Shown here: positions 58,825 to 64,000 of the stretch, piece by piece | Position numbering within the stretch: the stretch's first letter is position 1 | Layout: each line of letters starts with the position of its first letter | Assembly: GCA_903995115.1 (NCBI GenBank) | Contig: LR877149.1 | Span: 620,001-684,000, forward strand | Direction: 5' to 3' | Length of the DNA: 64,000 bases | DNA from: Angomonas deanei | Taxonomy: Eukaryota; Euglenozoa; Kinetoplastea; Trypanosomatida; Trypanosomatidae | Made by a program: the position numbers and the translations under genes | The notes under the pieces: generated by a model | Seen by the model: only the letters and a program-made list of their open reading frames with translations | What the model was told of the DNA's origin: nothing | The model's database searches: none

Positions 58825-59595
58825 ATGGGAGGAAAGAAGAGCCGCAAGGATGCCGGTGGCGGCAAGGACACCAAAAAATTTCGCACGGTAGATGAATTAT
58901 GGACGCACATGGATCTTGTCTCGAAGGGGGACCCCTACAATGAAGAGTGTGGCTGGTATGGGCAGAGCGCCGTCTACTGGAGTCAGGTCCCCGCCACAGT
59001 GGACGGTGTGCTCACCGGCAACACACACGGAGGGGATATGGGAAAATGGCACGAGGCCGACATTGAAGAGTCCAGGCAGTTCATTGAGTCTATCCGGGAC
59101 GGTGGGAGGGGGAAGTGTATTGACTGTGGGGCTGGTATGGGCCGCGTCACACGGGACCTGCTGTGCCCCCTCTACAGCCGCTGCGACGTGCTGGAGTCAC
59201 AGTCGCACATGCTGGAGCAGGCGGAGCGGTATCTGGCCGATCAGCCCAGCGCAGGAGACTTTATCCTGGGTCGCCTGGAGAGCGTGCCCCTCCCACCGCG
59301 CACCTATGACCTTGTATTTTTAGAGCTCGCCGCCATGTACCTCACCGACGCTGATCTGGTGACATTCCTGAAACAGGCGAAAGTTTCCCTGACTAAAAAA
59401 GGTTTCATCTTTTTGAAGGAAAATTGCGCCAAATCCGACAAGTATGACATTGACCCCGAAGATAACGGCTTGTTGAGGACAGAGGGGCAGTTCGCCGCTT
59501 TGTTTCAGGCGGCGGGGCTGACGATGGTGCGAGAAGCGGAACAACAAAAGTGGCCTCACGATTATGCTACTCTTAAAATGTACGCGTTACGTTAA
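58825..59595 (+). CDS. NTMT1: Alpha-N-terminal methyltransferase NTMT1/NRMT-like (256 aa)
   Basis: Methylates the N-terminal amino group of proteins beginning with Xaa-Pro-Lys. Seen: ATG at 58825 (MGGKKSRKD), chosen because the upstream ATG at 58729 reads through the CT repeat. The signature WYGQSAVYWSQVPATVDGVLTG starts at about 54. SAM-binding CIDCGAGMGRVTRDLL (about 126-141), DVLESQSHMLEQA, and IFLKENCA followed by an acidic D-x-x-D-N-G-L-L-R-T (a family feature) are all present. The SAM residues and the Trp of the peptide pocket are intact. Length (256) is close to the human enzyme (223) plus a basic N-terminal tail. Confidence 0.95.
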   Translation: MGGKKSRKDAGGGKDTKKFRTVDELWTHMDLVSKGDPYNEECGWYGQSAVYWSQVPATVDGVLTGNTHGGDMGKWHEADIEESRQFIESIRDGGRGKCIDCGAGMGRVTRDLLCPLYSRCDVLESQSHMLEQAERYLADQPSAGDFILGRLESVPLPPRTYDLVFLELAAMYLTDADLVTFLKQAKVSLTKKGFIFLKENCAKSDKYDIDPEDNGLLRTEGQFAALFQAAGLTMVREAEQQKWPHDYATLKMYALR

Positions 59596-59815
59596 TTAAA
59601 AAAAAAAAAAAGGAAAAAGTTCTCAGCTGCTTCCGAAAGGAAAAAATTTTTGTATACATCTAAATGCAGGTGTGTATGTTTTATCTCTCGTACGCAGAGG
59701 CGCAATTGAGCGGAGGAGGGAATCGTATTTCAACTTTTTTTCCATTTTCTTTCTCTTTTCACGTTTTAATACAGATTATTATCGTCAGGTAGCGAAATTC
59801 ATACATATTTTCATC

Positions 59816-61508
59816 ATGCCCCCAAAAAAAGCGGCTGCCGTCAAACGCGGAAGAGACGAAGCGGATTCCCCAGCGATTAAGAAGGCAAAGACCACCTCCA
59901 AAATCGTCGCCGCCCCTCCCGTGGACGAGCACTTTCCAAAAACCGGAGGTGAATCCGTCTATGTCGACGACTCCGACAACACTGTGTGGGCAGTCAAACT
60001 CAATCAAACCAACATTGGAAACAACAACAACAAGTATTACATCATTCAATTGATCGGGGATGCTAAAGGCAGCAAGTACTCCATGTTCACCCGGTGGGGT
60101 CGCGTGGGCGAGCAGGGCCAGAAGGCGACGGAGACCGGCAGCCTCCAGGACATGAAAAAGTCCTTCGCCAAAAAGTTCAGTGACAAAACAAAAAATAAAT
60201 GGGACGATGTAAAGCAGGACTCCTCAAAGTTCAAGTTTGTCAGCGGCAAATATGATTTTATCGAAACGGACAACACGGTCAGCAAGGAGGAAGCCCAGCG
60301 GCTGGCGGCGGCCATCGCCAACAAGGAGGCTGCGGAAACACCAAAGGAGGCGGAGAATACCAAAGTGGTGATCCTACCGTCTGAGCTGTCGTCTCAAGTC
60401 CAGCACTTGATGTCTCTCATCATGAACAAGGACACTTTTAAAAATCAAATGAAAGCGCAGAATATTGATGCGGACAGAATGCCGTTGGGTAAGCTGACCA
60501 AAGCCCAAGTGCACAAAGGCTATGAAGCACTGGAGAAGATTGAAAATTGCCTGAAATCCAAGAAGGGCGCGGCCGAGCTGGGACAACTGTGCAGCGCCTT
60601 TTATACCATCATCCCCCACGACTTTGGTCGCTCCGTTCCCCCGTTGATCAGCGACTCCACGCAGCTCAGCAAAAAATCGAACTGTTGAATATGTTAAACG
60701 ATATTCAAATCGCGTTGGAGATGGAGGAGGCTGCCAAGGCCAACAAAGGGAAGAAGAAGAAGCCGACCAAGCAAAAGAAGACGGACGTGGTGGAGGAGGA
60801 GAACCCGCTTGATTTGCAGTACGCGGAACTTCAGTGCCCGCTGGAGGTGCTGTCGAAGGACAGTGAGGAGTACAAAACTTTGGAGACATACATCCAGAAA
60901 ACTAAAACGACATCCAAGTGCCAGCTCCTTAATATTTTCTCCGTGGATCGCGCCGAGGACAAGAAGCGGATGACCAGCATACACAGTGCCAAGGAGAATC
61001 ACGATCACCACCACCTTCTTTTTCACGGAACGAATATTGCTGTGATAGCGGCCATTTTGAAAACTGGACTCCGTATCATGCCCCACAGCGGGGGACGTGT
61101 GGGGAAAGGTCTGTACTTTGCAAGTGAAATAAACAAAAGTCTTTCTTACTGTCAGGTGGATCACAAGTCGGGTGTTGGCTATTTCTTCCTTGTCGAGGTG
61201 TGTATGGGGGACAAGGTGCACGAAATTGCCAACGACGACTCCAGTTTGAACGCAAACAAGGTACACTCCCAGCTCGCCTGTACCAGCACCCTCGCGCAGG
61301 GAAGGCAGGACGTGCGGTGGGACGATAAGTCCGTCAAGAAGGTGCCGAGCGAATTCCAAAACGGGAAAAAAAGATTCATGTAAAAATCCCACAACAACCC
61401 CCGGAACAACGGAAGCAATACGAAAAAAGTTCATTCTTCCAGTCGGAATACCTCGTGTACGACGAGGGGAAGGCGCGCATAAAGTACATTTGCGAGTTTA
61501 AGCGATAA
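59816..61508 (+). CDS. PARP: PARP (WGR-PRD-ART type), coding frame interrupted twice
   Basis: Seen: ATG at 59816 (MPPKKAAAVKRGRDE), a basic nuclear-type start. WGR domain about 40-140 with FTRWGRVGEQGQ; PARP regulatory helical domain from about 180. At the six-A run 60671-60676 the family sequence continues only in the -1 frame (IELLNMLNDIQIALEME), and the ART domain follows with LLFHGT (catalytic His) and GLYFASE (Tyr). At the seven-A run 61366-61372 a second -1 change is needed to reach SEYLVYDEGKARIKYICEF, which holds the catalytic Glu, ending at 61508 (about 563 residues). Known: kinetoplastid PARP has this domain order and acts in DNA-break response. The breaks may be assembly error, decay or slippage. 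Confidence 0.82.
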
Positions 61509-61689
61509 TAGCTCCGCCGTTCCCACAAACCTCTCATTTTCTCCGCTTCGTTTAGCGTTGTTTTCTCTTCCCTTTTTCAATTCTTGTTTACCTTTTCTTT
61601 CAGCAGGGGAATCCCAAAGCACCACCAACATGTACATGTATTTGTGGTACCCTCACACATCCCATTTTTCGACCGTTGTGGTTCAAAAA
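61509..61689. other. PARP 3' flank
   Basis: Mixed-composition sequence ending in an 18-A run at about 61,685-61,702 that abuts the GC-rich block. No gene. Confidence 0.5.
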
Positions 61690-62052
61690 AAAAAAAAAAA
61701 AACGCTCTGAAGGCAAAAACGCGCCTGGCGCGCGCCACGAAAAACACACACCCACGCTTCCCCTCCCCGCCCCGCCTTTAAGCAGAAGGCCAAACCGCGC
61801 CCCCACCCACAGGAATAGCTATTGGATGCGCCGAGGAGGCCCTCCTCTCCCGAATAGGAGAAACCCGGCCCTCGGTCCGGGCCCGGACACCGAGCAGCAA
61901 GCACCCGCCCAACACCCGCGGCGGGGCCCCGCAAACCGAGAAACGCCGGCAGTGACCAGAGCCGACGGGTCTCCCCGGATCTTCAAACGCAAAGGGGGCC
62001 GTCTGCCAGGTTTCGAAAACGGGCGCGCTTGGGGGCAGCGCCCGGCCGGGGC

Positions 62053-62155
62053 AACGGAGAGCGGCCGCGGGGGCGCGGCGCGGCCGAACGCCGCCGGGGG
62101 CGGAACGGAGAGCGGGCGCGGGGGAACGGGGCGCCGCCCTTTCGAAGGGCAAGAG
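62053..62155. repeat. Two direct 51-base units
   Basis: The word AACGGAGAGCGG starts at 62053 and, one base different, at 62104, each followed by a G/C-rich GCGGGGG segment. Confidence 0.5.
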
Positions 62156-62320
62156 GCCTGCGGGCGAGCGCGGCGCCCCCGGCCCCTGGCGAGCGAAGCG
62201 CGGCCCCGTTGGCAAGGCCAGCCGAACCACACGCCTGGAGCGCGCCCAGCCACCCCAGAGACCCATTCCGGATGGGCCGTGCCGGCGAACCCCCCCTGAC
62301 CAAACCCTTGGCGGTGCGCG

Positions 62321-62620
62321 CGTGGTCTTTCCCCACGGCGCCAGCCAAAGGACCCCGGGCCCCCGGGGGGCGGCTCGGCAAACGGGCTCCGCCGCCCCAC
62401 ACGCGGTTGCATTTTCCCCCGCCCGGCCCGTCGGTTTGCTTCGTTTTGTGCGGCGCCCCTTCTGCTCGCCCTGCTTCCGTCCGCGCATGGTCTTCCTCCT
62501 TCCGCCGCCAAGCAGGGGGGCCCCGGGCCCCAGGGGGCAGTTTGGCCAACGGGCCCCGCCGCCCCCGCCCGGTTGGATTTCGCCCGCCCGGCCCGTCTTC
62601 GTTTTGTGTTTTGGGGTTCC
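62321..62620. repeat. Two imperfect direct units of about 166 bases
   Basis: Both contain, in order, a TGGTCTT word, GGCCCCGGGC-type core, GGGGGGC/GGGGGCA, a GGC-AACGGG word, CCGCCGCCCC, a TTG-ATTT-CCCGCCCGGCCCGTC stretch and TTCGTTTTGTG. The spacing is about 166 bases with scattered differences. Confidence 0.6.
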
Positions 62621-62830
62621 GCCACTGCTGTGTAACCTCCGCCCTTCGTGCTTTCGTTTGGCCGTTCCGACGGAGGAGGGAATCTTTGCCCCCACTTGGT
62701 TTGGCTAGGAGGCCCACACCCGCCCTCCATAATTCGAATTAATGTGCCAGCGTTGCGCCCGGACCTTCGAAGAAACTTCTCCCCGAGAGGAAGCATGGAG
62801 TGGGGGTTTTGGTTTGGCGGGATTTGCGAT

Positions 62831-64000
62831 TACGGCGGCTGATGTTAATAGTTAATTTTTTGAATCCTATATCGGAAAGAAAATAAAACACTCATAATTT
62901 AACAAACAAACCTTGAAGCAACTTCGGCAAAAAAAGGTTTCTTTTTAAAGTTCTCTTAAACGCGGACACCTGGATAGAGATAAGACTTGCGTCGCGCCAA
63001 GTCATCGCCCGGAACATCCCGCCCCCTTAAAAAAAATAACCTCCCTGCCCTTCCCTTCCCTTCGGGGCGTGGCCTCCCTTATCGTCCCCCGCCCCCCCCC
63101 CGGCCGCCGTTTCGCTTGCGGGTTTTGGGTCCCGCACATCGTGAATGCGCAGGACGGCACTTTGTTTTCTTTGGCGCTCCTTTCGAAGCTACTTTAAGCC
63201 TTCCCAACGGACGCCGTACGGTCGGTAGTGGTGTTTTGTCTGCTGAGCGACTTTTCGCTCACTGCTGATCCCCCTTTAAATTTGCAAAACGGGCCTGTTT
63301 TTCTCGCGGTTTTGCGTCCTTGGCGGGGTCCCGTTTCGGGCCGGGGGCCGCCCCACCCCCGGGGACAGGCGTCCGCTGCGGTTTATTGCTTCCGCGCGGG
63401 GCCCGGGGGCCATGGTGGCGCGGCGGGGGCTTGGCCGATCGGCGGTCCCCCTTTTTTTGCTCCTCGTGTTTCTTTCTTGGTGCCGCACTGCCCTGGAGTT
63501 GCCAGCGGGCTTTGCGTCCGTGTTTACGGTGATTTTCGGAAGGTTTCGTTGGGGAAAACGGGATTATAGCAGATTTAACCGCTTCTCCCCCTTTTCTTTT
63601 GTTAATTTGGTGAAACGGTCTCTGTGGGTCAAGACCATCCTCGCAAGGGACCGAAGGGTCCGTTAATTCTTTGCTTCCCCCTGTGTTGTCTACGGCTGTG
63701 GGATTTCCGTGTTTGGTGCAACTTTTTTGGATGTTCATCTACCAATCCCTTCCGTTTCTCGGTTGGCTCCACCGTGTTCTGGTTAAAGCCGTGGGGTCTA
63801 AAAGTTGCGCACTTCCCAAGATAAAGGGCGCCGATGGCGTGCCACTGTTCGCATTTAAAGTGGGTTTAGTTGTCTGCCAAACACGTGGAATTTGCGGTAA
63901 CGGCGAGGTTGGAAACTTTGGAATTTATTCCACCTCCCCTCCCTTGTTCTCTTCTTGTGCGAAGGTTTGCTTTTTTAAAAGTTGCCTTATTTGGGGCTGC
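62831..64000. other. Unassigned right-end sequence
   Basis: An AT-rich stretch (62,831-62,985) leads to mixed and GC-rich sequence. Small hairpins are visible, such as GACTTG/CAAGTC near 62,984-63,003 and GGACC/GGTCC near 63,648-63,661. No reading frame looks real, and no rRNA, tRNA, telomeric repeat or mobile element was recognised. Confidence 0.5.

Larger units (their letters stand above)
61703..62830. repeat. Extreme GC-rich block with internal repeats
   Basis: About 1.1 kb of very GC-rich sequence (CGG/CCG/GGGGCC words) in an otherwise AT-rich spacer landscape. Long frames exist on both strands, as expected from GC content, and none resembles a protein. Internal repeats include an imperfect pair of about 166-base units starting near 62,321 and 62,487 and a pair of 51-base units near 62,053 and 62,104. 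Origin unknown: repeat array, subtelomeric or boundary element. Confidence 0.6.

Noticed and set aside
61676-62742. Long open frames on both strands in the GC-rich block
   Set aside because: All frames are open mainly because stop codons are rare at this GC content; products are Arg/Pro/Gly/Ala strings with no domain.
63640-63680. Hairpin with GGACC/GGTCC as part of an rRNA or other RNA gene
   Set aside because: No conserved rRNA words or larger fold around it; single short hairpins are expected by chance.

Overview
This 64 kb window looks like nuclear DNA of a flagellated protist, most likely a kinetoplastid or close euglenozoan relative (inference, about 70% sure). Reasons: about 33 genes, almost all single uninterrupted reading frames with no evident spliceosomal introns. 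They form two long one-direction arrays that diverge from one strand-switch region: every gene left of 39.7 kb is on the minus strand and every gene right of 40.06 kb is on the plus strand. Several genes have a pyrimidine tract plus AG just upstream of the ATG, as for trans-splice acceptors. The content also fits: a NIMA-related kinase with a PH domain, tandem single-RRM RNA-binding proteins, protein-only RNase P, and a short WGR-type PARP. ARMC2 and FOR20/CEP20 homologues argue for a flagellum. No spliced-leader gene, tRNA, rRNA, virus-like element or transposon was recognised.

Left array (minus strand, transcription toward position 1; listed from the window start): a partial Nup107/Nup84 nucleoporin, a small unknown protein, ARMC2, a four-TM tetraspanin-like protein, a SKP1/BTB-like Asn-rich protein, NEK-PH kinase, a mitochondrial-type U1-like zinc-finger protein split by a frame break, ribosomal protein eL37, PRORP, three tandem RRM genes (middle copy frame-broken), a large polytopic membrane protein, PRPP synthetase, a bL32m-like zinc-ribbon protein, two adjacent Asn-rich putative RNA-regulatory proteins each with two frame breaks, SND3/PHO88, GRWD1/Rrb1, CHMP1, FOR20, a tail-anchored beta-propeller protein, NOG1, and a peroxisomal (glycosomal) ABCD half transporter.

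The strand-switch region (about 39.70-40.06 kb) carries a roughly 190 bp very GC-rich island inside otherwise AT-rich, homopolymer-filled spacers. It is a good candidate for a bidirectional transcription start region. Codon usage is noticeably relaxed in the genes around it.

Right array (plus strand): DCAF1 (CUL4-DDB1 substrate receptor), MetE, a quinone-oxidoreductase-like MDR enzyme, a four-TM protein, Derlin, a HAD-like protein, a PUB-domain protein, DYRK kinase, a small mitochondrial-type membrane protein, a protein with an eIF5A C-domain-like fold but no hypusine domain, GINS subunit PSF3, N-terminal methyltransferase NTMT1, and a PARP whose frame breaks twice. From 61.5 kb to the end there is no credible gene. 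A 1.1 kb block of extreme GC content with internal repeats, then mixed sequence, may mark another array boundary or a repeat or subtelomeric domain.

The most unusual signal is a set of frame breaks, five placed directly at runs of A on Lys AAA codons and a sixth placed less exactly. All shift in the same -1 direction, and three share the context AAT-AAA-A inside poly-Asn tracts. They may be assembly errors, decayed genes, or genuine frameshifting or transcript slippage. In the PARP gene the catalytic Glu is encoded only beyond the second break.
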